Shown: one piece after another, positions 10,790-20,406 of the stretch
Position numbering within the stretch: position 1 is the stretch's first letter
Layout of the letters: the number at the start of each line of letters is the position of its first letter
Source of the DNA: Poa pratensis
Taxonomy: Eukaryota; Streptophyta; Magnoliopsida; Poales; Poaceae
Direction of reading: 5' to 3'
Assembly (NCBI GenBank): GCA_947311845.1
Contig: CAMZMU010000080.1
Location: forward strand, 48,675,700 to 48,739,699
DNA: 64,000 bases
Notes under the pieces: generated by a model
The model's database searches: none
Told to the model about the DNA's origin: nothing
The model's input: the letters and a program-made list of their open reading frames with translations, nothing else
Translations under genes and position numbers: made by a program

Positions 10790-11640
10790 TATCCGCCGCT
10801 CACCAGAGAGGAAAAAAACAGCGCGGGCTGCTTTCAACTGGGCTGGGCCGGAAGCGTATTTCTCTGGAAATACGTTTTCCGCGCGGGAAAATGGAAACCT
10901 GCCCGGGCGCTTCCACTTAACCCGACAGGTGGGGTCGGGTCCACCTGTCGGTCTCTCTCCCTCCTCCTTCTTCTTTTTTTTCTTCTCTCCCTTCCTTCTC
11001 CTTCTTCCTTCTTCTGGCTCGAAGCCACACCGCACGCACGCATGCAGTGGCTCGGGTGGGCTTAACGCCGGCGAGCGGGTGGCCGAGGGCGGACGCCGGC
11101 GGCCAGGACGGGCCCGCCGCACCCCACCGCTTCCAGCAGGGGCGGAACCGGAGGCTGGGGCGCCTCCCGCGTGCTTCCTCGAGCTCGGCCCCACGGCCAT
11201 GGCGGCGCAGCTTCGGCACGGCGACGGCGCCGGCCAGGGGGTGGCCCGGGGACCTCGGCGAGGGCACGAACGGAACCTTCGCGACGAACCTCGCCCGTGG
11301 GGGCTTCTGCCGGTGGCAGGAGGCCGCTGTGCTCGCCACCTAAGAGTTTCTAGGGTTTCGGCCGCGGAAGCTTGCAGAGCTTCGGCGAGCTCACTTCTCC
11401 ACGAAACCGAGAGAGTGAGGGGTCTGGGGAGAGGTAGGGAGGTGGTGAGTGCAGCAGAGGGCTCGGGGTGCTCTTATATACGCAGGAGAGGAGAGTTTGG
11501 TGTGGCCGTGGCGGCCATTAAATTACTCGCTGAGGTCATGGCTTGCGTTCTCCGGCTACAGGGGAGGGATAAGGAGGGGGAGAGGATAGGGAGGGTCGAG
11601 CTGGAGGTGCAGTAGCGCACGTGGACGTACTGCAGCAGAG
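10790..11640 (-). other. GC-rich block in the solo LTR, possible captured gene-like segment
   Basis: This block is much more GC-rich than its surroundings. On the minus strand a TATATAAG box (11473-11480) is followed by a pyrimidine-rich leader-like stretch, an ATG in good context at 11198-11200 (GCCATGGCC) and an open frame of about 148 codons to 10754. The predicted product is Ala/Pro/Arg-rich low complexity with no motif I recognise. It may be ordinary R/U5 sequence of this LTR family or a captured host 5' exon. I see no basis for a protein function. Confidence 0.35.
11473..11480 (-). promoter_or_regulatory. Probable LTR TATA box (TATATAAG)
   Basis: On the minus strand this reads GCGTATATAAGAGC, about 1.1 kb inside the LTR end at 12566, and is followed by C/T-rich sequence. 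It is the best TATA box in the block and supports minus orientation. Confidence 0.5.
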
Positions 11641-12566
11641 GATAGGGCTGGGGCTAGGGTTTGAATAGGAGCATGCCGACAGTGGCATGTCCAGAGCACG
11701 CCGTGATCGACATCGTCGCGTTCCCGATGATCCAGGGCACCAAAAAGGAAACGGGTTGCGTCACAAGGTTAAACTACAACTACACACAACATCTAGCAAG
11801 CCAAACATCAAATAGGAGCAAAAGGCCAGTGCAAAGTTTTGAAAACTTCAAATGCCCTCAAGGTGTTCGATGCAAAGAAAAGGGACTTCCACTAACCCAA
11901 TGGAGCTGGGATTTTTGCTGGTGGTGTTCTACTGGGATGTGAGCAATGTGGTCCAGTTTCACTCAATTTGGAGAAAGTTTCTTGTTTAAACATTTTCGGG
12001 TTTCGAAAAGGGCAGAAGGTGTTCGATGGGTGTCCTACAAGAAAAAGTTGATCCAAATGATCCCAAATTTCTTGGGGTGGCTTATAAGGGGATATGAAAC
12101 ACTTCCTCAGGTGTACAAGATTTATGGTGGAGGGGAAGTAGGGTTTTGGTTTTAATGGCCCGGTAGTGGCAGATTTGGTAATTTCTTCAATCTGAAAAGT
12201 TGCATAGGTCATGGCGATGTTCATGCATATATGTGATATACATGATGATAGGTGTCTCTGGGATTTTTGGCGGAATTTTCTAAGCAAGATAAACGATGGT
12301 TGCTTTGGAGAGGCGGTATATCGGTTTTTGTTTTCTATAGAAAAGGCATGAAGGTTTTATACAGAAAACCCTAATGGACGGGTTCAAAGGTGATCAGAAA
12401 TATTCAGAGAATATTCCCGGGGTTGGGACAAAGAGAGATACATCAGTCACCAAAAGTTCAAATGAGTTTTGATAAAACCCAGAGAAATCCAAGTTAAAAG
12501 GTTTTCGAAAAATTTTAGTTCACCCCTTTTTCAGAAAAACCGGTTAGTGAAAGTCGGGGTGTTACA

Positions 12567-13892
12567 GAACCCCTCCTTGCCATCTAGGAGTATACGGACC
12601 CTCCTAACGTCATCCGACCCACGTGCACCCTCCCAGCCATCTAGGAGTATCAGTAGCACTTTTAGGTTATCCTTAAGCACGTGCGACAATCCTAGCAATC
12701 TGGACCCTCATGGACCCCTCCTAGCCGTCTAGGAGTATACTGACCCTCCTTACGTCATCTGACCCACGTGCACCCCTCCCAGCCATCTAGGAGTATCAGT
12801 AGCACTTTTAGGTCATCCTAAAGCACGTGCGACAATCCTAGCCATCTAGGAGTATACGGACCCTCCTTATGTCGTTTGACCCTCGTGCACCCATCCCAGC
12901 CATCTAGGAGTATCAGTAGCACTTTTAGGTCATCGTAAAGCAAGTGCGACAATCCTAACCATCTGGACCCCCGTGGACCCCTCCTAGCCATCTAGGAGTA
13001 TACGGACCCTCCTTACGTCATCTGACCCTCGTGCACCCTTCCCAGCCACCTAGGAGTATCAGTAGCACTTTTAGGTCATCGTAAAGCACGTGCGACAATC
13101 CTAGCCATCTGGACCCCCGTGGACCCCTCCTAACCATCTAGGAGTATCAAGACCCTCCATACGTCATCTGACCCACGTGGACCCCTCATAGCCATCTAGG
13201 AGTATACGAACCCTCCTTACGTCATCTGACCCACGTGCACCCCTCCCAGCCATCTAGGAGTATCAGAAGCAGTTTTAGGTCATCCTAAAGCATGTGCGAC
13301 AATCCTAGCCATCTGGACCCCCGTGGACCCGTCCTAACAATCTAGGAGTATACGGACCCTCCTTACGTCATCTGACCCACGTGCACCCCACCCAGTCATC
13401 GACAAGTATCAGTAGCAATTTTAGGTCATCCTAAAGCACGTGCGACAATCCTAGCCATCTAGACTCCCGTGGACCCCTCCTAGCCGTCTAGGAGTATGAA
13501 GACCCTCCATACGTCATCTGACCCACGTGGACCCCTCCTAGCCATTTCGGAGTATCAGTAGCACTTTTAGGTCATCCTAAAGCATGTGCGACAATCCTAG
13601 CCATCTGGACCCCCGTGGACCCCTCCTTGCCATCTAGGAGTATACGGACCCTCCGAACGTCATCTGACCCACGTGCACCCTCCAAGCCATTTAGGAGTAT
13701 CAGTAGCACTTTTAGGTCATCCTAAAGCACGTGCGACAATCCTAGCCATCTGGACCCCCATGGACCCCTCCTAGCCGTCTAGGAGTATACGGACCCTCCT
13801 TACGTCATCTGACCCACGTGCACCCCTCCCAGCCATCTAGGAGTATCAGTAGCACTTTTAGGTCATCATAAAGCTCGTGCGATAATCCTAGC
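12567..13892 (+). repeat. 146-bp satellite, about nine monomers
   Basis: About nine copies of the CACTTTTAGG core. Both the 146-bp and the longer (~205-bp) monomers occur. It is the continuation of 7976-8283 after removal of the solo LTR, and it ends at CTAGC (13888-13892), the target-site duplication of the family B element. Confidence 0.95.
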
Positions 13893-13908
13893 TGGTGAGG
13901 ATATATCT

Positions 13909-14355
13909 ATGAATTATAGTGGTTATTCATGTTTGAACTGGAAGGAAATATTAAGCCTAACTGATGATTATTATCAGGTGAATTTATTCCTTGTTAAAAA
14001 TAATACTTTGATATCTCAGAATTATATACTATCTAAATCATTGTATTATTATTTGATTAGATTTGGCATCCGTCGAAATGGCGCCAGCGGGAGGAGAGGG
14101 AGGACGGCGACCAGCAGACACGCGAGGACGGCGACCAAGATACGGAAATTAGCCACAAAGCACAAGAACTTGGACGTGCTAATTAATCTACATGCATGTG
14201 CTAACCACATCATGCATGAACGTGGGACCCAGCTTGCCATGCATGTGCGTTGCACTTATGTTGGCCAAGGAGTGCATGAAGTGATCGATGGTGGCCAGGT
14301 CGTGGCAGCCCCAGTACGTACGAAAGGAGAATTTGCACGAGAGGGAGTTGGCTGA
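13909..14355 (+). pseudogene. LTR-encoded polyprotein tail ORF, family B
   Basis: The 148-codon open frame starts at an ATG 16 bases inside the LTR and is identical in length at 17889-18335. The middle (VNLFLVKNN ... NYILSKSLYYYLIRF) aligns with the family C tail (VNSLLIESE ... NCLLPKSLFVCILRF), a pattern that ends plant gypsy polyproteins. The rest is Arg/Thr-rich. It is out of frame with the internal ORF that ends at 17892. I infer it is the fossil C-terminus of an ancestral polyprotein. A separate function is not shown. Confidence 0.5.
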
Positions 14356-14491
14356 TTGCATGCACTTGATTGCAACGTCCAAGGAAAATAAATGGGCAGG
14401 ATTATTTAATATTAGGAAGGCCCATTAAGAGAGATGAGGAAAGATGCGTTCAGCTTGTAAACCGACCTACGCGTTGGTTCCGTTGGTGTCC

Positions 14492-14507
14492 GGCTATATA
14501 TATAGCC
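14492..14507 (+). promoter_or_regulatory. Palindromic LTR TATA box
   Basis: GGCTATATATATAGCC is a perfect 16-bp palindrome. In the 3' LTR it is two bases longer (18472-18489) and is repeated again at about 19065-19082. Confidence 0.7.
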
Positions 14508-14886
14508 TTGCGTTGTATTTTAGGTTAGACCACGTTTAAACAAAACCCTAGATTGAACTTGCTTTTAAGCATTCATCTGAAATCGAGTTCCTCTTTGCTG
14601 CGATCAGGAATTCCCCTCTCCACTTTGTTGCGATCTGGAGAGTTTGCTACCAAAGTTTGAGTGTGATCTGTTGTTCCATTGGGAATTAGCAGATTGCAAA
14701 ACCGCTTCGTGGTCGGCGGCTACGTTGCACCAGCGTGTGGTGTTGCGAATATCCATTGGGTTGAAGAGCTGTTGCATTGGCAACGGGGGAACAGCCGGAG
14801 AGTTCGAGAGCATCCGCGAGTTATCTACATCATCCACCAAATCCACCATCGACTCACTGAGAAGATCGGGCCACCCCTTATCATCT

Positions 14887-14898
14887 TGGTATCAGAGC
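14887..14898 (+). other. Primer binding site, initiator tRNA-Met type
   Basis: TGGTATCAGAGC lies three bases (TCT) after the 5' LTR end at 14883. Confidence 0.92.
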
Positions 14899-16203
14899 TC
14901 CAGCGTTTACTCGGTGAGCATCCACAAATCCATCCCGTAAATTTACATATTTTCGTCCTATACAGAAAAAGCCCCACAAAAATATTTGCCATAGCCTTAG
15001 ATCGCATCGTTTCATCGAGTTTAGTTGCTGATCGTGTGTTTTTTTTCGCGTTACTTTTTCTTCCGATCTGAGTCATAGTAGCTTCTAGGTTTCTGTGTCA
15101 GTTTTCGTGTCGTCGGAGTCCGTCAGAGTTCTAATCTGTTACGTTTCGTCTAATCGAAAGTCGATCGCGTTGCTGTTACGCCGTTTAAAAAAAAAAACCT
15201 GCTGTTGTTCTGCTGCCGCACGCAGATCGTGGCCGAGTAGGTTTCTTTATCTTGTGCATGCACGCGTTCCTAGAAGGTCAGGTTTTTGTACTGTCCCGTG
15301 TCCGTGTTGGAGTCCAGTTCAGTTTCGAATTTCCTTTTTCTTGTCCGTATCGTGTGCTAGGTTGTTTAGCATCTTTGACTTTACAAGCCACCGTTTTGTG
15401 TCTTTCCTTTTTGCCAGCCTTACGTACAAGCCTATCTCTCCGTTTGCGTTTAGAAACAATCCTAGCGAGACTAGCTTTTCCTGTTTGCTCAAGGGCTGCT
15501 CACGTAAGTTTTGGAAAGTGCATTATTTTTGGCAGTCTATTTTTAGTTGCTCCCGTGACAGATTTCTGTGGCCTAGTTCAAAGAGAAAAAGGGAGAAAAA
15601 AAAAAAAGAAGAAAGAAAAGTTCCGAAATTCCTGTAGCTACAGTAACGAGCGAAAAGAGAAAGAGAGTATTAAAAAAAAAGAGAAAAAAGAGTTCGGAAA
15701 TACTGTAGCTACAGTACCGCGAAGAAAATAAAAGGCCGGAAATTATTGTGATCTCAGTCTATTTGGAGCTACTGCCTTGCGCTAATTAGTTTTGAGCAAT
15801 CTTGTGCCCTTATTATTGAGCTTTTGCTAGCGTCTCTCCTGTGCATTGCAACACGAGCATTACTCCGACATATATTATTTTTTAGCTCATTTTCAGAGTT
15901 GCAATTGCCCCATTTATCTCCACCGTGTGCGTTTCCGAGTGTCTCTTGTGTCATACGATCAGCACTAGGCTTTGTGAATCGGTGTTGTTAGGTATCCCTA
16001 CCAAGCTCCACTAAATACCCTGGTTTGTTGTGTGCCACTTTGATACCCATAATATTCGCTTCATCCCATCCGTGCACGTTCTGCCCCTACGAGTGGTAAG
16101 CTATCCTAATTCACTTTGGAACGGTAAGATACATGATTTCTTTCGGTTTTTGAGTGAGTTGTGAGAGTTCCACCATATTCATACATATTTGTGTTGACTA
16201 ACC
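14899..16203 (+). other. Family B leader region
   Basis: A 1.3-kb T-rich, non-coding leader. Notable are two copies of the 12-bp palindrome CTGTAGCTACAG (15632-15643 and 15703-15714), each preceded by a purine-rich run (about 15575-15620 and 15650-15695) and by a near-identical TTC(C/G)GAAAT stretch. The first ~120 bp match the internal sequence of the family C element. No convincing gene is seen in it. Confidence 0.75.
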
Positions 16204-17892
16204 ATGGCAGAATACAAGGGTGATTTTGAGACTAGCAAACGAAAATTTTGTAGTGCATCTTTTTGGAAGGAAGAAAGTTGTCCAATCCAAGGAAATGGTC
16301 TATTCCACTTTAATGCCATTATTTGTGGACGAGTTGCTGCTGTAACCATTGAGAGATTCTCGTCTATTAATTTAGTCAGCATTGAAGTCGTTGAAAAGTT
16401 GCAGCTTAGTACATGTTACCTTTCCGAGCCTTATTTCCTAGCTTCTGCGTATGGTGCACTCCAAATTTCACACAAGGCTGAGGTTCCTATTACCATAGGA
16501 CAGCACACCGAGGTTGTGGTATGTGATATATCTCCTGTAGCACTTGATTCTTGTCACATCATGTTGGGAGCACCGTGGTGGAGACAATTTAAAGCAAGTT
16601 GTCCACGTGGTGTTGATGGTTTTTCCATCATTTGGAACATGAGGAAGAGATACTTACAACCTACACCTGAAGACGATTTTCATGCATTTCATCTTGTTCG
16701 GAAGGAAAAGAAGAAAGAGTTTTTAATGTCAAAAACGAACAAGAGCATGGTTGTGGAGTGTCCGAATCTGAAAACTGTTGAGCTACTTGTGCATCAAAAC
16801 CCATGTGAGAATGAGCGCCACATAGCCAAATTGAGTGAGAGTGTTATAAAAAGTGAGCTGTGTGATTCCACTACACGTGAGGTTGAGTGCATACACTTTG
16901 AGAGTATGAGAGAACAATACAACATGAGTGTAGTAGATGATAGGACATGTGAGGATATTTCTGCTAATGTAACTATCTCTACTTCTAGTGTTGTTTCTTG
17001 TGATATGCAGGTTGCTTTTGAAGAAAGGGAGCCGTTAAGTCTACAACCTGCATCACCACAAGAGGAAGATGTTACAGTACCTACTACATCTGAGGAGATT
17101 GCCATTGACATAGGTACTGATTCGGAGCTGCAGCCAGCAAGCGCGCCACTTTGTGAGTATAATTCTTTGCTGGTTGATTCTTGTGATTTGATATACAAAC
17201 GTATTTCGGCACCATGTGATAAATTGCTAAATTCGAATTTTGATCATGTGGTACTGATTACACATAAAGAAATCCTTGCTAAAATACCACCGACTGATAT
17301 TTTGTATTATATCATGCTAGATGAACCTATTACAGTGAGTTGTGCTATGAATAAGATTTCTGAAATTTCATGTTTAAATTCTAGCACCTATGCCAATTAC
17401 TTCAGATTTTATTTAATTGGTGACTATAGCATGAATGAGAATTTTTTGGTGGATCACATATGCATTACATATAATAAAATTGCTGAATTAAACCTTGGTG
17501 TTTTCGGTCGTATATGCCATGTGCCGGAATCTTTTTGCTTTGAGACGATACTAAATTTTCATGATACTATGATGTATTCTAGTCTAGTTGATGTATTACA
17601 GCAAAACAAGGCAGCACCTTTGTTGGACTGTTATGATCTTGCTCGATTGGAATATGATTATACACATAGGACGTGTTTGTCTCATGCTGATTTGTACTTC
17701 ACTTATATCTGCAAATTGAGTTGTTTCTTAAATACTGGGAATAATAATCATGTACACAAAAATGGTACAATCTGTTATATATACATATACTCTGCGTACA
17801 CGTTGTTCTTTTTGTTTCTTCCACTTTCAGCTTATCCAAAGCCGCGGACGGCTTTTCTTGAAGAAAGGAGGATGGTGAGGATATATCTATGA
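16204..17892 (+). CDS. Protease-like-only ORF of family B (562 aa, degenerate retropepsin)
   Basis: The ATG at 16204 is in good context (ACCATGGCA) and the frame is open for 562 codons. Residues ~35-130 match the layout of the family A protease: a strand, the catalytic-site region VTIERFSSINLVS (residues 47-59), and a hydrophobic segment ending CHIMLGAPWW (about 117-126), which parallels CHLLLGRPW. The catalytic Asp-Gly-Gly is replaced by Glu-Arg-Phe, so proteolysis is unlikely. Residues ~165-560 are unlike any domain I know, with acidic and Cys-containing stretches. No RT, integrase or zinc knuckle is present. The frame reads through the polypurine tract (LEERRM) and stops 20 bases inside the 3' LTR. 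It may be a remnant of the protease-RT linker region, or a protein kept for some other role. Confidence 0.65.
   Translation: MAEYKGDFETSKRKFCSASFWKEESCPIQGNGLFHFNAIICGRVAAVTIERFSSINLVSIEVVEKLQLSTCYLSEPYFLASAYGALQISHKAEVPITIGQHTEVVVCDISPVALDSCHIMLGAPWWRQFKASCPRGVDGFSIIWNMRKRYLQPTPEDDFHAFHLVRKEKKKEFLMSKTNKSMVVECPNLKTVELLVHQNPCENERHIAKLSESVIKSELCDSTTREVECIHFESMREQYNMSVVDDRTCEDISANVTISTSSVVSCDMQVAFEEREPLSLQPASPQEEDVTVPTTSEEIAIDIGTDSELQPASAPLCEYNSLLVDSCDLIYKRISAPCDKLLNSNFDHVVLITHKEILAKIPPTDILYYIMLDEPITVSCAMNKISEISCLNSSTYANYFRFYLIGDYSMNENFLVDHICITYNKIAELNLGVFGRICHVPESFCFETILNFHDTMMYSSLVDVLQQNKAAPLLDCYDLARLEYDYTHRTCLSHADLYFTYICKLSCFLNTGNNNHVHKNGTICYIYIYSAYTLFFLFLPLSAYPKPRTAFLEERRMVRIYL
17860..17872 (+). 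other. Polypurine tract, family B
   Basis: GAAGAAAGGAGGA ends directly at the 3' LTR start TGGTGAGG. It also forms codons of the internal ORF. Confidence 0.85.
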
Positions 17893-18335
17893 ATTATAGT
17901 GGTTATTCATGTTTGAACTGGAAGGAAATATTAAGCCTAACTGATGATTATTATCAGGTGAATTTATTCCTTGTTAAAAATAATACTTTGATATCTCAGA
18001 ATTATATACTATCTAAATCATTGTATTATTATTTGATTAGATTTGGCATCCGTCGAAATGGCGCCAGCGGGAGGAGAGGGAGGACGGCGACCAGCAGACA
18101 CGCGAGGACGGCGACCAAGATACGGAAATTAGCCACAAAGCACAAGAACTTGGACGTGCTAATTAATCTACATGCATGTGCTAACCACATCATGCATGAA
18201 CGTGGGACCCAGCTTGCCATGCATGTGCGTTGCACTTATGTTGGCCAAGGAGTGCATGAAGTGATCGATGGTGGCCAGGTCGTGGCAGCCCCAGTACGTA
18301 CGAAAGGAGAATTTGCACGAGAGGGAGTTGGCTGA
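17889..18335 (+). pseudogene. LTR-encoded polyprotein tail ORF, family B (3' LTR copy)
   Basis: Same 148-codon frame as 13909-14355. This is the copy that would have been read as the polyprotein end in an ancestor, since it directly follows the polypurine tract. In the present element it is in a different frame from the 16204-17892 ORF, which stops at 17892. Confidence 0.5.
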
Positions 18336-18847
18336 TTGCATGCACTTGATTGCAACGTCCAAGGAAAATAAATGGGCAGGATTATTTAATATTAGGAAGG
18401 CCCATTAAGAGAGATGAGGAAAGATACGTTCAGCTTGTAAACCGACCTACGCGTTGGTTCCGTTGGTGTCCGGCTATATATATATAGCCTTGCGTTGTAT
18501 TTTAGGTTAGACCACGTTTAAACAAAACCCTAGATTGAACTTGCTTTTAAGCATTCATCTGAAATCGAGTTCCTCTTTGCTGCGATCAGGAATTCCCCTC
18601 TCCACTTTGTTGCGATCTGGAGAGTTTGCTACCAAAGTTTGAGTGTGATCTGTTGTTCCATTGGGAATTAGCAGATTGCAAAACCGCTTCGTGGTCGGCG
18701 GCTACGTTGCACCAGCGTGTGGTGTTGCGAATATCCATTGGGTTGAAGAGCTGTTGCATTGGCAACGGGGGAACAGCCGGAGAGTTCGAGAGCATCCGCG
18801 AGTTATCTACATCATCCACCAAATCCACCATCGACTCACTGAGAAGA

Positions 18848-19457
18848 TTGCAAAACCGCTTCGTGGTCGGCGGCTACGTTGCACCAGCGTGTGGTGTTGT
18901 GAATATCCATTGGGTTGAAGAGCTGTTGCATTGGCAACGGGGGAACAGCCGGAGAGTTCGAGAGCATCCGCGAGTTATCTACATCATCCACCAAATCCAC
19001 CATCGACTCACCAAAGATACGTTCAGCTTGTAAACCGACCTACGCGTTGGTTCCGTTGGTGTCCGGCTATATATATATAGCCTTGCGTTGTATTTTAGGT
19101 TAGACCACGTTTAAACAAAACCCTAGATTGAACTTGCTTTTAAGCATTCATCTGAAATCGAGTTCCTCTTTGCTGCGATCAGGAATTCCCCTCTCCACTT
19201 TGTTGCGATCTGGAGAGTTTGCTACCAAAGTTTGAGTGTGATCTGTTGTTCCATTGGGAATTAGCAGATTGCAAAACCGCTTCGTGGTCGGCGGCTACGT
19301 TGCACCAGCGTGTGGTGTTGCGAATATCCATTGGGTTGAAGAGCAGTTGCATTGGCAACGGGGAACAGCCGGAGAGTTCGAGAGCATCCGCGAGTTATCT
19401 ACATCACCCACCAAATCCACCATCGACTCACTGAGAAGATCGGGCCACCCCTTATCA
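18848..19457 (+). repeat. Duplicated LTR segments within the 3' LTR
   Basis: Segment 18848-19012 repeats 18677-18841. Segment 19014-19457 repeats 18419-18848 and then runs on to the true LTR end. Small differences (GTTGTGAAT at 18897, GAGCAGTTG at 19341, one fewer G near 19363, CACCCA at 19406) separate the copies. Confidence 0.85.
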
Positions 19458-19752
19458 CTAGCCATCTAGGTGTATACGGGCCCTCCTTACGTCATTTGAC
19501 CCTCGTGCACCCATCCCAGCCATCTATGAGTATCAGTAGCACTTTTAGGTCATTGTAAAGCAAGGGCGACAATCCTAGCCATCTGGACCCCCGTGGACCC
19601 CTCCTAGCCATCTAGGAGTATACGGACCCTCCTTACGTCATCTGACCCACGTGCACCCCTCCTAGCCATCTAGGAGTATGAGGACCCTCCATACGTCATC
19701 TGACCCACGTGGACCCCTCATAGCCATCTAGGAGTATATGAACCCTCCTTAC
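19458..19752 (+). repeat. 146-bp satellite, about two monomers
   Basis: Short stretch between the family B element and the large family A element. It ends with CTTAC (19748-19752), the left target-site duplication of the family A copy. Confidence 0.95.
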
Positions 19753-19792
19753 TGATGTAGCCCGACCTACGTCTCCTACAACAAGTGGCCCA

Positions 19793-20365
19793 ATGACGAG
19801 AGCAAGAGTCAAGGCACTTCATGACAAGGTGAACTCGCTCCTATCCATGTGTGATCTCGACACTCCTTTGAATGGGTTGCTACTTCATTCGGATACCTTG
19901 TGTGTGCTCAGCTATGATGGACTTGAAGACCCCTATGAAGACTCCCAAGGAAGCGCGGAAGATGGACAAGGATCGAGCCAAGATGATGAGGAAGAAGAAG
20001 ACAAGAAGGAAGAAGAAACCCCAGGAGGCGGTACTACCGCCGGGTTAAGCGGTACTACCGCCCCTGGCCCAGTCAGCAAGGCCTCAACCCACGCCGGCGG
20101 TACCTCCAGCGGCACCGGCAGCGGTACCGGTCGGTACCGGGGACGTGGGACGGGCGACCCCCACGTCGGCGGTGCTACCGCCCCAGCTACCGCCAAAACG
20201 GCGCTTCAGACGCGACGTCCGGTACCGCCAGCGGCACCAGTAGCGGTACCAACTGGTACCGGCGACGTGGGGAGCAGCGACGCCTGCCCGCACCAGCGGT
20301 ACCACCGGCTAACCCAGCGGTACTACCGCCAGTGCGGGCATGAGTTCGGGACAGGACCCGTGTAA
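19793..20365 (+). pseudogene. LTR-encoded polyprotein tail ORF, family A (5' LTR copy)
   Basis: 190 codons: [17 protein letters not shown], an acidic stretch ([12 protein letters not shown]), then a Gly/Thr/Ser-rich region encoded by the palindromic repeats. It is the LTR-borne duplicate of the end of the gag-pol frame at 28832-29444. It has no known function by itself. Confidence 0.5.
20031..20345. repeat. Palindrome array upstream of the LTR promoter
   Basis: Repeated near-palindromes GCGGTACTACCGC, plus GCGGTACC and GGTACCGG variants, recur about every 15-40 bp. The same array is in the 3' LTR (29106-29420) and, on the minus strand, at about 46980-47285 and 55780-56095. It lies just upstream of the TATA box. 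Confidence 0.8.
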
Positions 20366-20397
20366 CCTTATCCTTTCGCCTCGTTTTGGATCTAGAC

Positions 20398-20406
20398 TAT
20401 AAATAG
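20398..20406 (+). promoter_or_regulatory. LTR TATA box
   Basis: TATAAATAG in the context GACTATAAATAGCAC, upstream of the conserved transcribed part. This is the copy positioned to drive transcription of the element. Confidence 0.7.

Larger units (their letters stand above)
8284..12566 (-). mobile_element. Large solo LTR (4.28 kb), unrecognised family
   Basis: The block interrupts the satellite exactly. It begins TGTGGCACCCC and ends GGGGTGTTACA, so its ends are imperfect inverted repeats with TG...CA termini. Flanking pentamers GGACC (8279-8283) and GAACC (12567-12571) form a target-site duplication with one mismatch. No long direct repeat joins its ends, so it is not a small complete element. 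Size and non-coding nature resemble the long LTRs of Triticeae LARD elements such as Sukkula, but I cannot confirm identity. Minus orientation is inferred from the start TGTAACACCCCG and a TATATAAG box at 11473-11480. It contains three ~80-bp tandem repeats and a GC-rich block at 10790-11640. Confidence 0.7.
13893..14883 (+). mobile_element. Family B 5' LTR
   Basis: Starts TGGTGAGG and ends CCCCTTATCA. It contains a tail ORF at 13909-14355, several RY-type CATGCATG motifs, and a TATA box embedded in the 16-bp palindrome GGCTATATATATAGCC (14492-14507). The 3' half shares blocks with the family C LTRs. Confidence 0.92.
13893..19457 (+). mobile_element. Complete non-autonomous family B LTR retrotransposon
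   Basis: Exact target-site duplication CTAGC flanks it (13888-13892 and 19458-19462). Order: 5' LTR, primer binding site, long leader, one 562-codon ORF, polypurine tract, 3' LTR. It has no gag capsid domain, RT, RNase H or integrase, so it must rely on another element for movement. The two LTRs differ at only a couple of places in their comparable parts, so insertion is very recent. The 3' LTR has since been enlarged by internal duplications. Confidence 0.92.
17873..19457 (+). mobile_element. Family B 3' LTR, enlarged by internal duplications
   Basis: The first 975 bases follow the 5' LTR closely. At 18847 the sequence jumps back to the block TGCAAAACCGCTTCGTGG and repeats ~165 bp. At about 19013 it jumps back again, to AAAGATACGTTCAGC, and repeats ~445 bp to the LTR end. 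The LTR is thereby ~1585 bp instead of 991. The repeated parts carry 3'-LTR-specific variants (GATACG and the longer TATA palindrome), so they were copied from this LTR after insertion, unless they are an assembly artefact. Confidence 0.88.

Noticed and set aside
10734..11615. 293-codon plus-strand frame as a host gene
   Set aside because: It lies in a GC-rich block where long frames arise by chance in several frames. The product is low complexity, and the TATA box points the other way.
8284..12566. DNA transposon, because the ends are imperfect inverted repeats (TGTGGCACCCC / GGGGTGTTACA)
   Set aside because: TG...CA termini with a 5-bp duplication and an internal TATA box fit an LTR better. 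No transposase frame is present. A non-autonomous DNA element is not fully excluded.
14540..14560. AAACCCTAG stretches in LTRs (also 18530, 24160, 25830) as interstitial telomere repeats
   Set aside because: Each is a single AAACCCTAG within a conserved LTR segment. There is no tandem TTTAGGG array.
14887..14898. Possible tRNA fragments at TGGTATCAGAGC sites
   Set aside because: These are 12-base primer binding sites next to LTR ends, complementary to a tRNA. No cloverleaf is present.
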